From Acidobacteriota bacterium (GTDB lineage Bacteria; Acidobacteriota; Holophagae; Thermotomaculales; Thermotomaculaceae): a stretch of DNA of 9,344 nucleotides. The notes below the pieces were generated by a model. It was not told the origin of the DNA. It ran no database searches and saw only the letters and a list, made by a program, of their open reading frames with translations. Both the position numbers and the translations under genes were made by a program. The stretch is taken from contig JALWHA010000214.1 of the NCBI GenBank assembly GCA_027038695.1, forward strand, positions 1-9,344. Reading direction: 5' to 3'. The number at the start of each line of letters is the position of its first letter. Positions within the stretch are counted from its first letter, which is position 1. Of this stretch, positions 1 to 6,439 are shown piece by piece.

Positions 1-22
1 GTTTTGTTCTTTCTAAAGTTAC

Positions 23-110
<88 letters not shown>

Positions 111-130
111 TTTTCTTTTTTAAAGGGAAT

Positions 131-245
131 GCTTTCCGGGGATCTGGTCCTGTGCAACGGCGGTATCCGAACCGTGTCAGGCCCTGACGGGAGCAGCACT
201 AAGGGTATTTGTCGTGTGCCGCAGGTAACCAGGTTCCCGTAAAGT
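131..245 (+). ncRNA. ffs: Small bacterial SRP RNA (4.5S type)
   Basis: This is the RNA scaffold of the signal recognition particle. It binds Ffh and targets nascent membrane proteins to FtsY. The Ffh-binding domain is clear: GTG (174-176), UCAG (177-180), G181, stem CCC/GGG (182-184/189-191) with a UGAC apical loop, then the conserved AGCAG (192-196) and CAC (197-199). The ends close a long hairpin: GGGGATCTGGT (138-148) pairs fully, with G-U pairs, with ACCAGGTTCCC (228-238), and CTTT (132-135) pairs with AAAG (241-244). About 115 nt is the usual length for the Alu-less bacterial form. The exact ends are inferred from pairing. There is no terminator before dnaX, whose ribosome binding site begins a few bases later. 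Confidence 0.93.
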
Positions 246-263
246 ATTTCTAAAAGGACGGAT

Positions 264-1787
264 ATGACTTATAGTGCTCTTGCAAGAAAATGGAGACCTG
301 CCACATTTGACCGGGTTATAGGCCAGGAAGCGGTAATTCAGACACTGAAAAACTCTATTTCCGAGGGTAGAATACACCATTCCCTTATTTTTTCAGGTTT
401 AAGGGGGACAGGCAAAACCTCTACAGCAAGGATTTACGCAAAGGCTTTGAATTGTAAGAATGGGCCTACGGTTGAGCCCTGCCTTGAATGTGACGCGTGC
501 AAGGAGATTGCCGAAGGCAGAGATATAGATGTGATGGAGATAGATGCTGCCTCAAACAAAGGGGTTGACGATATTAGAAATCTGAAAGAGATTGTTCAGT
601 ACCCTCCGATCAGGGACAGGTTCAGGGTTTTTATTATTGACGAAGTTCATATGCTTTCAACCCATGCGTTTAACGCACTTTTAAAAACTATTGAAGAGCC
701 GCCTTCCTATGTTGTTTTCATACTCGCTACTACCGAGCCTCACAAAATACCCGCGACAATAAGGTCAAGGTGTCAGATTTTCGAGTTTAAAAAGATACCT
801 CAAATAAAGATAGTCAGACATTTAAAGGATATTTGTGAGAAGGAAGGGATTAACATTGACGAAAGCGCATTAAAACTCATTGTTGATGCTTCGGAAGGCA
901 GTATGAGGGATGCGCAGAGTTTGCTTGATCAGATTATCTCTTTTTCGGGAGATAAGATTACCGAGGAAGACGTTTCCGTTGTTTTGGGCATTCCCGATTC
1001 TACCGTTTTTTTCAAGATTTTTAAGGCAATAGTTAATGATAATAGAAAAGATATTGTGGATATTCTTGACAAACTTGAAGAGAGAAATACCGATTTTGTT
1101 AAATTTGTTTTAAGGTTGGGGGAGTTTTTTAACAATCTTTTGCATGCTGCTATAAAAGGGGAAAAAGAATTCTTTCCTGAAGATTTAAGGGATAAAAAGT
1201 TTTCTATTGAAGATATTTTAAGATACCTTAACGTAATTCTTCAAAACGAAAGGTTTGTAAGGGATGCCTTTAGCCCGAGGATTGCCGTTGAATTGTTGCT
1301 ATTCAAAATGGTTTTTGCATCTAAAGTTATGCCTATTGCCGAATTGATTTCAAAAAAAAAACTAATAATTGAAAGTAACCCGTCACAATCAGGCCGTGAA
1401 AGTGCTTTTCCTGAAGGAAAAAGTGTCAAAGGTGAAATTCGAGAAAAAAAAGAAAGCGATGTTTTAAATTTTGTTAAAAAGGGGTTTGAGGATTTTCAGG
1501 AAATAGCGCCTATTTTGAGAAAGGCAGGGTTAAAAGAAGAAGACGATAATATAGTTGTAACGGTGCATGTTTTACCGGATTCGGTTAAAGAGATAATAGA
1601 AAATAAGGTTTTTAAGACTATTGAAGGCAATATCCATATAAGGTTTAAAAGAAAGGTTAATCTTAAACTTGAAACAGAAGTGGATGTAAAACAGTCTGTT
1701 TCGGAAACTGAGACTATTGCAAATCACCCTTTGGTAAAAAAAATATTAACCGAGTTTGACGGAAGGGTAGAAAGAATAATTAAATAA
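264..1787 (+). CDS. dnaX: DNA polymerase III subunit gamma/tau (clamp-loader ATPase)
   Basis: DnaX is the AAA+ motor of the clamp loader, which opens and loads the sliding clamp on primed DNA. In its long tau form it also ties the polymerases together. Visible motifs: Walker A GLRGTGKT (residues 45-52), zinc-binding Cys64, Cys73, Cys76 and Cys79, Walker B IIDEVH (124-129), sensor 1 LATTEPHKIP (about 154-163), the SRC arginine-finger motif (168-170), and sensor 2 GSMRDA (212-217). The collar domain ends near residue 355. A Lys/Glu-rich linker and a short C-terminal domain follow. At 507 aa it is shorter than E. coli tau (643 aa). The start is ATG at 264 with AAAAGGA at 252-258. An A10 run at codons 363-366 could yield a gamma-like short form. 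ebfC follows 12 bases after the stop. Confidence 0.97.
   Translation: MTYSALARKWRPATFDRVIGQEAVIQTLKNSISEGRIHHSLIFSGLRGTGKTSTARIYAKALNCKNGPTVEPCLECDACKEIAEGRDIDVMEIDAASNKGVDDIRNLKEIVQYPPIRDRFRVFIIDEVHMLSTHAFNALLKTIEEPPSYVVFILATTEPHKIPATIRSRCQIFEFKKIPQIKIVRHLKDICEKEGINIDESALKLIVDASEGSMRDAQSLLDQIISFSGDKITEEDVSVVLGIPDSTVFFKIFKAIVNDNRKDIVDILDKLEERNTDFVKFVLRLGEFFNNLLHAAIKGEKEFFPEDLRDKKFSIEDILRYLNVILQNERFVRDAFSPRIAVELLLFKMVFASKVMPIAELISKKKLIIESNPSQSGRESAFPEGKSVKGEIREKKESDVLNFVKKGFEDFQEIAPILRKAGLKEEDDNIVVTVHVLPDSVKEIIENKVFKTIEGNIHIRFKRKVNLKLETEVDVKQSVSETETIANHPLVKKILTEFDGRVERIIK
1350..1372 (+). other. Candidate slippage site for a short (gamma) DnaX form
   Basis: Ten A's in a row (1352-1361) cover codons TCA AAA AAA AAA for Ser363-Lys366. 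Moving to the -1 frame, or adding one A to the mRNA, gives Thr-Asn-Asn and then TGA (1370-1372). Moving to the +1 frame, or losing one or gaining two A's, meets TAA at 1363-1365. Either change makes a protein of about 366-369 residues, which is the AAA+ core plus collar without the tau tail. Slippage in dnaX is established for E. coli (ribosomal) and Thermus thermophilus (A-run transcriptional slippage). Use here is inferred. I see no Shine-Dalgarno stimulator upstream and only a weak hairpin about 45 bases downstream. Confidence 0.6.
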
Positions 1788-1799
1788 ACGGAGGGATTT

Positions 1800-2096
1800 A
1801 TGGCGGATATTAATTTTTTAATGAAACAGGCTAAAAAAATGCAGCAGATGTTGCAGAAGAAACTTGAAGAATTAAGGGTTGAAGCGACAAGCGGGGGCGG
1901 AGCAGTTAAGGTTGTTTTGAATGGGCACAAAGAGGTTTTATCCCTGAAAATTGAAGACGATTCTTTGATAGAGGATAAACAGATGCTTGAGGATCTGGTG
2001 ATTGCGGCTCTTTCGGAGGGTTACAGAAAGGTTGACGAAGAGGTTGAGTCGTCTATGAAAGGAATGGGAGGGTTCGGTTTCCCCGGACTGTTTTAA
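1800..2096 (+). CDS. ebfC: YbaB/EbfC family nucleoid-associated protein
   Basis: A 98-residue protein of the YbaB/EbfC family, small dimeric DNA-binding proteins linked to nucleoid structure and often encoded between dnaX and recR. Family features: an N-terminal helix with repeated Met/Gln/Lys (FLMKQAKKMQQMLQKKLEEL, about residues 6-25), the glycine turn TSGGGAVKV, the V.L.G..E..SL.I strand pattern, a helix LVIAALSEGYRKV, and the Gly-rich ending that closes with FPGLF. The start is ATG at 1800 with a strong GGAGGG just upstream. It lies 12 bases after dnaX, so it is probably in the same operon. recR, the usual third gene, is not next: a terminator follows directly. The exact cellular role of the family is still loosely defined. 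Confidence 0.95.
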   Translation: MADINFLMKQAKKMQQMLQKKLEELRVEATSGGGAVKVVLNGHKEVLSLKIEDDSLIEDKQMLEDLVIAALSEGYRKVDEEVESSMKGMGGFGFPGLF

Positions 2097-2117
2097 TTTT
2101 TTAAATTTAATCTAAAT

Positions 2118-2151
2118 AAAAAAGGGGCTAATTTTAGCCCCTTTTATTTTT
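2118..2151. terminator. Bidirectional intrinsic terminator between ebfC and hup
   Basis: An 11-bp stem, AAAAGGGGCTA (2120-2130) with TAGCCCCTTTT (2135-2145), encloses the four-base loop ATTT. On the plus strand it is followed by ATTTTT. On the minus strand it is followed by six T's (the A run at 2118-2123). It can therefore stop transcripts from both converging genes, ebfC and hup. Confidence 0.9.
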
Positions 2152-2170
2152 CAACCCTTTTTATTTAGGT

Positions 2171-2443
2171 TTAGTTTACAAGGTCTTTGAGTTTTTTGCC
2201 CGGTTTAAACCTGACTACTTTTTTAGCGGGGATATTGATTTCTTTGCCTGTCTGGGGGTTTCTGCCTTTTCTGGCAGCCCTTTCAACTACGTCAAAAGTT
2301 CCGAAACCTACGAGAGAAACCTTATCTCCTCTTTTTAAAGAATCACCTATTGCACTGATCACACCGTCAACAGCCTCTGCAGCCTTAACCTTTGAAAGCC
2401 CGGTCTTTTCAGCAACAGCATTTACTAAGTCAGTTTTGTTCAT
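2171..2443 (-). CDS. hup: HU family DNA-binding protein
   Basis: HU is a histone-like dimer that bends and compacts DNA and assists replication, repair and transcription. The protein is exactly 90 residues, the family's usual size. The HU signature spans residues 46-67 (GFGTF, then ERAARKGRNPQTGKE), with intercalating Pro63 at the arm tip, and the C-terminus ends with FKPGKKLKDLVN. The start is ATG at 2441-2443, behind a near-perfect AAGGAGG (2449-2455). The frame stays open to an ATG at 2491, but the 16 extra residues would be read from the leader hairpin and have no family counterpart. It is transcribed alone from the promoter at 2507-2535 and stops at the shared terminator. Confidence 0.96.
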   Translation of the reverse strand: MNKTDLVNAVAEKTGLSKVKAAEAVDGVISAIGDSLKRGDKVSLVGFGTFDVVERAARKGRNPQTGKEINIPAKKVVRFKPGKKLKDLVN

Positions 2444-2462
2444 AAAAGCCTCCTTCATTATT

Positions 2463-2480
2463 TCACAAGTTTCCTTGTGA
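2463..2480 (-). promoter_or_regulatory. Hairpin in the hup mRNA leader
   Basis: Perfect inverted repeat: TCACAAG, loop GAAA, CTTGTGA, read on the minus strand. The 7-bp stem carries a GNRA-type tetraloop and ends seven bases before the hup ribosome binding site. No T-run follows, so it is not a terminator. It could stabilise the transcript, modulate translation, or be a DNA operator palindrome. The structure is seen; its role is inferred. Confidence 0.6.
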
Positions 2481-2506
2481 GATTTAAACATGTAATTACG
2501 GAATTT

Positions 2507-2535
2507 ATATTATTAGCAAAGTCCTGTACTGTCAA
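2507..2535 (-). promoter_or_regulatory. Sigma70-type promoter of hup
   Basis: Read on the minus strand, the -35 box TTGACA (2535-2530, consensus) and the -10 box TAATAT (2512-2507) are separated by exactly 17 bases. The predicted start point is near 2500, which gives a leader of about 57 bases before the hup ATG. The promoter sits in the gap after the upstream minus-strand operon, so hup can be expressed independently of it. Confidence 0.85.
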
Positions 2536-2559
2536 GGAAAATTTTGTTTTTTTGCTAAT

Positions 2560-3480
2560 TTATTGTTCTGCCAGAGACAACTCATTTTTTACTATAGGGT
2601 ATTTATATGTTTTTCCGTTTAAATTATAGACAAAGATTTGCTTGTTCGCATCTTTTTTAATTATTTCGTCAGGATTTCCTAATGCGGTTATCACCTGTAG
2701 TTTGTGCATTCCGTCCATTATTTCGCCGTGTTTTGCGTAAGCCCAATAGAACTCGTAGATTTTAGATATTTTTTTTACCGGATAGTAGTCTAAAAAATGG
2801 GAATTAAAGGTTTTTAACGCAGAATTTAGCCCTTTAACGTTTCCTATCATTAATACTTTGTAAACCGCTATTCCGTTTTTGTCTTTAAGATTGAAGTTAA
2901 CGCTTTTAATCCCCGTGGAAGGGTCAACCGATATATCAACACTGTCAACCGTGAATTTTGTCAAGTTTAATACTCTTTTATTAATTCCGTCTTTATTAAC
3001 GGAGATATTCCCGATGCTCCAGATGGTTTTGCCTTTCAATGTTTTGGAAAGTGCAAACAAAGCCATGTGTTCTTCAAGCATATTATCGCTTTTAAGTTTG
3101 TGCCATCTCCTTGTCCTTTTGTTGTAAGCCTCAAGGTTTACGGATATGCATACCTTGTCTTTTGTGATGTTTCCTTTGATTTCTATCTTTTCCTTTTTCC
3201 ATTTAGGTTTCTTTTTAAAGTTGTCAACAGGGGTTCCTATTAGCATTCTGTTTTTTCTTCTTTTTTTTACTTTAAATTGCCTTTCGCCGATTATTGTTTT
3301 ATTATCCTCGTTTACAGTAAATTTATCAATTTGATAGTGTGATTTTGCGTACAATTTGAGTTCGTTCGCAAAGTTAGTGAACGATATTGGGTTTCGGGCA
3401 TCTAATTTAACGCATAGGGCGCCTGCAAAAAGGCTTTGAGCAAATATGACGGTTAATAACACCGATAATGTTTTTTTCAT
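2560..3480 (-). CDS. Exported protein of unknown function with BamE/SmpA-like C-terminal motif
   Basis: I do not recognise the protein as a whole. It has a signal peptide (MKK, then a hydrophobic stretch LSVLLTVIFAQSLFA) with likely cleavage after Ala19 or Ala21. Cys23 lacks a proper lipobox, so it is probably not a lipoprotein. The mature 285 or so residues are very basic, with Lys/Arg clusters around residues 70-78 and 89-98, and contain two cysteines (23, 111). The last 55 residues show GMHKLQVITALGNPDE (257-272), then VYN.NGK.Y and a terminal strand. This resembles the SmpA/OmlA (BamE) fold, which is found in outer-membrane assembly and other envelope proteins. The ATG directly abuts the pdxJ stop (TAAATG) with AAGGAG inside the pdxJ end, so it is translationally coupled as the last gene of the operon. 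Confidence 0.8.
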   Translation of the reverse strand: MKKTLSVLLTVIFAQSLFAGALCVKLDARNPISFTNFANELKLYAKSHYQIDKFTVNEDNKTIIGERQFKVKKRRKNRMLIGTPVDNFKKKPKWKKEKIEIKGNITKDKVCISVNLEAYNKRTRRWHKLKSDNMLEEHMALFALSKTLKGKTIWSIGNISVNKDGINKRVLNLTKFTVDSVDISVDPSTGIKSVNFNLKDKNGIAVYKVLMIGNVKGLNSALKTFNSHFLDYYPVKKISKIYEFYWAYAKHGEIMDGMHKLQVITALGNPDEIIKKDANKQIFVYNLNGKTYKYPIVKNELSLAEQ

Positions 3481-4203
3481 TTACTTCTCCTTTTTAATCA
3501 ATTCCTTCATTTCCCTGACAGCCTTATCCAGTCCGATAAAAATCGCTTTTGCTATAATTGCGTGTCCTATGTTTAACTCTTCTATTTCAGGAATCTGTGC
3601 TATAGGTTTTACATTCCTGTAATTTAAGCCGTGTCCCGCCGCAACATTTAACCCTGATTTTGCCGCGAACCTTGCAGCATTTTTTATTTTTTCAAGTTCA
3701 AGTTCCCTCTCTCTTTCGTCTTCCGCTTCAGCATATTTCCCGGTATTTATTTCAACTATGTCTGCATTAAGTTTTATGCACCGTTTTATCTGCTCGTTGT
3801 CCGGGTCTACAAATATGGATACTTTTATATTGTGGGATTTATACTCAGGAATCAGTGTCTTTAATACCGATTGATGCAAAATAACGTCAAGCCCTCCTTC
3901 TGTCGTAACCTCTTCTTTTTTTTCGGGGACTAAAGTTACGCTGAAAGGCTTGATCTTGCATGCGATTTCAAACATTTCACTTGTTGAGGCCATCTCAATG
4001 TTAAGCCTTGTTTTTATAAATTTGGAGAGAAGTTCAACGTCTCTTTCTTTTATATGCCTTCTGTCTCCCCTTAAGTGTATCGTGATACCGTCAGCCCCTG
4101 CTAATTCTGCAATTACCGCGGCATATACCGGGTCAGGTATATCAATTTTTCTTGCTTCCCTGACGGTAGCTACATGGTCAATGTTAACTCCGAGCTTTGT
4201 CAT
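3481..4203 (-). CDS. pdxJ: Pyridoxine 5'-phosphate synthase
   Basis: PdxJ condenses 3-amino-1-hydroxyacetone phosphate with 1-deoxyxylulose 5-phosphate to make pyridoxine 5'-phosphate, the last ring-forming step of the DXP-dependent vitamin B6 route in the cytoplasm. It is a TIM barrel of 240 residues, the usual length. Visible motifs are LGVNIDHVATVREAR (4-18), DGITIHLRGDRRHI (38-51) with catalytic His43, NIEMAST with Glu70, EINTGKYA (152-159), AAGHGLNY (188-195) with His191, and NIGHAIIAKA (211-220). Residue 46 is Gly where E. coli has Glu in the LREDRRHI motif, a minor variation. The start ATG overlaps the glmM stop as ATGA, a typical coupling arrangement. Its presence implies the PdxA/PdxJ pathway rather than PdxS/PdxT. 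Confidence 0.97.
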   Translation of the reverse strand: MTKLGVNIDHVATVREARKIDIPDPVYAAVIAELAGADGITIHLRGDRRHIKERDVELLSKFIKTRLNIEMASTSEMFEIACKIKPFSVTLVPEKKEEVTTEGGLDVILHQSVLKTLIPEYKSHNIKVSIFVDPDNEQIKRCIKLNADIVEINTGKYAEAEDERERELELEKIKNAARFAAKSGLNVAAGHGLNYRNVKPIAQIPEIEELNIGHAIIAKAIFIGLDKAVREMKELIKKEK

Positions 4204-5486
4204 TTTATTCCTCCATTTTTATTAAAGTATTCATTTATTTCAGTTTCCGCTTTCTCTAGGCTTTCTTTTTCCCGGGATTCAATTAAAATCCTCAATAGGT
4301 TTTCCGTTCCTGAATACCTCGGGAAAACCCTGCCGTTTTCCCCTAATATTATTTCACATTTTTTTAATAATTCTCCAAACCCTTCGATTTCATTAAACGG
4401 TATTTTCTCTTGAACCGTTATGTTTATTACTTTTTGAGGGAAAAGCCTGTATTGTTTTGTTAAGTCGTCAATGCTTAACCCGAATTTATTAAGCAATTCA
4501 ATTAATTTGAGATAGATTGCGAACCCGTCTCCGGTGTGGTTTAATTTAGTGTATATAATGTGACCGGAAGTTTCTCCCCCCAATTTTGCGTTTATGCGGT
4601 TCATCTTTTCCTTTACAAACCTGTCTCCGACTTTTGTTCTATGAAACTCAATACCCTTTTCATTGCAGAAAGCTTCAACAGCCATGTTTGTCATCACGGT
4701 GCCGACTAATCTTTTTAAGTTAAGTTTGTCTGCCAAAAACATGAGTATTATATCTCCGTTGATTATATTCCCGTTTAAGTCTTTTCCCATTATTCTGTCC
4801 CCGTCTCCGTCAAAAGCAAAACACCCGTTTTTTATAAATTCAGGTTGTGCCGCCCCGCATTTAAGGTTTATGTTTTTGCCGTCAGGGAGGATATTATAAG
4901 GTGAAAGGCTTAAGTTTAGCCTTTTTTCGGCGTATTTAACGAAGAGTGAGGTTGCCCCGTTTGCGCAGTCAATCGGATAGGTTTTCTTAATTTTTTCTAA
5001 ATTTATCAGGGATTTTAGATGTTTGAAGTATCCTTCACATATTTTTTCGTCAAAAAAAAGAATATTCGGTATTTCTTCGGAGATTTTAGCATTAAGTTTT
5101 GTCCCGAAAAACGCGGTTGTAATCTTTTGTTCTTCTTTGTCGCTAATTTTTTCTCCGTTTGAGTTAAAGAATTTTAATCCGTTATCGGTAAAGGGATTAT
5201 GGGATGCGGTAATCATAATTCCGCCGTCAAAATTTTTTTTAATTAAATAAGACAAAACAGGGGTTGGAACACAGCCTGCTTTATAAACCTTTCCCCCGGC
5301 ATCTTCTATTCCCGATATTAAAGATGCTGCTATCATGGAAGAGGATTCCCTTGTGTCCCACCCTACAGCTAAATTTTTATAGTTTAAAAGTTTTGCAAAA
5401 AGGTAACCTAACTTGTATGTGCTTTCAGGGGTTATGGGGAATTCGCCGGCTTTTCCCCTGATCCCGTCCGTGCCGAATATCTTCAT
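4200..5486 (-). CDS. glmM: Phosphoglucosamine mutase
   Basis: GlmM converts glucosamine 6-phosphate to glucosamine 1-phosphate, feeding UDP-GlcNAc synthesis for peptidoglycan and lipopolysaccharide. At 428 residues it is slightly shorter than E. coli GlmM (445 aa). All four active-site segments of the alpha-D-phosphohexomutase family are present: the N-terminal FGTDGIRG (4-11), the phosphoserine loop TASHNP (93-98) with catalytic Ser95, the metal-binding DGDGDR (226-231), the sugar-binding GGETSGH (303-309), and the phosphate-binding RYSGTEN (390-396). The GEMSGH/GETSGH-type sugar loop and the context favour GlmM over phosphomannomutase. It overlaps cdaR (upstream) and pdxJ (downstream) by four bases each (ATGA). 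Placement after cdaA-cdaR matches the conserved c-di-AMP operon, in which GlmM is known in Gram-positives to bind and restrain CdaA. Confidence 0.97.
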   Translation of the reverse strand: MKIFGTDGIRGKAGEFPITPESTYKLGYLFAKLLNYKNLAVGWDTRESSSMIAASLISGIEDAGGKVYKAGCVPTPVLSYLIKKNFDGGIMITASHNPFTDNGLKFFNSNGEKISDKEEQKITTAFFGTKLNAKISEEIPNILFFDEKICEGYFKHLKSLINLEKIKKTYPIDCANGATSLFVKYAEKRLNLSLSPYNILPDGKNINLKCGAAQPEFIKNGCFAFDGDGDRIMGKDLNGNIINGDIILMFLADKLNLKRLVGTVMTNMAVEAFCNEKGIEFHRTKVGDRFVKEKMNRINAKLGGETSGHIIYTKLNHTGDGFAIYLKLIELLNKFGLSIDDLTKQYRLFPQKVINITVQEKIPFNEIEGFGELLKKCEIILGENGRVFPRYSGTENLLRILIESREKESLEKAETEINEYFNKNGGIK

Positions 5487-6439
5487 TTAAAAACCCTGAC
5501 ATTAACAAGAGAAGGTATTGTAGAAAATTTTACATTGTTCTTTATCTCTTCACTGTTAGGCCCTATATAGTCTATCTGGGGAGTTAGAACATAGTCTTTT
5601 TCTTTAGGCTTCAGGTTTTTGCAGTCAATGAAAACCTTTATATTTTTCCTTACCACCTTGTTAACGAATTTCTCCCCCCCTTTTACTTGAACGGCAAGGT
5701 GTTTCGGGTTGACCCAGACAGTATGTTTGCCGACGTTTGCAAGGGTTATCCTGACTTTTCTATAAAGTTTTACCCTGTCTTTCTCCCCGATTATTATATT
5801 TACGTTTATGTTCGGTTTGGATAGGAGTTTTAAAAAGTTTGAGTTTAACAAAACAACCGTGGTTGTTTTAAAGGACTGCATTTTATTGCTGACATCAATT
5901 ACCTCGGTATTAAAGTATTGTATCTTTTCAAGTACTGATTGAGGCCCCTGCACTCTGACTATAGGCGGGGAAAGTATGACCTTTTTTACTTCAAGGTTGT
6001 CGGGTAACTCCCCTACTATGTTTGCTTTTACAGGTATTATTCTTGTTATTTTCCTTTCTATTTTAAACTGCACGGTATTTGGAATAATGTTAACAACAGA
6101 AACTCCCGAGGGTTTGTGTACGAGGTTCTCGGTTAAAGGGATAGAGTGCATTCCGAATTTTTTATTTTTTAGGTCTATCGTAATATATATATCCTCCGGT
6201 TTTATCTTTTTTATAATCGTTTCAGGCCCTCTCAACTGAACCGTTATTTCGTATAGAACATCTCTCGTTAGAATTATATCTTCCGATGTGTTTTCAAAAT
6301 AAATCGGTGCGGTAAAGTTTTTTTCAATAATTTTAGGGGTTTTTTGTCCGCTGATGAAAGCCCACATGGTGAAAGCAATTAAAAGGGATACTATTTTTAA
6401 AAACCAATCCGATTCGACAATCTTTCTACTTTGTTTCAT
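5483..6439 (-). CDS. cdaR: YbbR-domain membrane protein, regulator of CdaA
   Basis: This is a membrane-anchored extracytoplasmic protein of the YbbR/CdaR family, which modulates the neighbouring diadenylate cyclase. There is one N-terminal membrane helix (about residues 13-30), then YbbR repeats over roughly 40-128, 131-218 and a more divergent third to the end. The repeats are recognisable by V.LRGPETIIKKI, VRVQGPQSVLEKI and VQVKGGEKFVNKV. The start at ATG 6437-6439 (318 aa) is preferred: it has GGAG four bases upstream and overlaps the cdaA end by only 14 bases. The frame also allows an ATG at 6505, adding 22 basic residues and an 80-base overlap. The stop overlaps the glmM start (ATGA). 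Confidence 0.9.
   Translation of the reverse strand: MKQSRKIVESDWFLKIVSLLIAFTMWAFISGQKTPKIIEKNFTAPIYFENTSEDIILTRDVLYEITVQLRGPETIIKKIKPEDIYITIDLKNKKFGMHSIPLTENLVHKPSGVSVVNIIPNTVQFKIERKITRIIPVKANIVGELPDNLEVKKVILSPPIVRVQGPQSVLEKIQYFNTEVIDVSNKMQSFKTTTVVLLNSNFLKLLSKPNINVNIIIGEKDRVKLYRKVRITLANVGKHTVWVNPKHLAVQVKGGEKFVNKVVRKNIKVFIDCKNLKPKEKDYVLTPQIDYIGPNSEEIKNNVKFSTIPSLVNVRVFK

Noticed and set aside
1404..1423. Hairpin CTTTTCC-TGAA-GGAAAAAG as a ribosomal frameshift stimulator
   Set aside because: It lies about 45 bases beyond the A10 tract, too far for the usual stimulator spacing, and is weak (AT-rich stem). Transcriptional slippage needs no such element.
1444..1451. A8 run in dnaX as a second slippage site
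   Set aside because: It is shorter, and a -1 slip reads on for several codons before a stop in the linker region. It does not mark a domain boundary as the A10 does. The A8 near the end of the gene (about 1736-1743) would only alter the last residues.
2187..2480. Open frame on the plus strand opposite hup
   Set aside because: Its hydrophobic product is the shadow of the HU gene, it has no ribosome binding site, and HU is unmistakable on the other strand. The same applies to other antisense frames, such as 3950-4225, 5976-6239 and 8849-9085.
2444..2491. Longer HU reading frame starting at the ATG at 2491
   Set aside because: The extra 16 residues come from the leader hairpin and the Shine-Dalgarno. 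ATG 2443 has an ideal AAGGAGG and gives the standard 90-residue HU.
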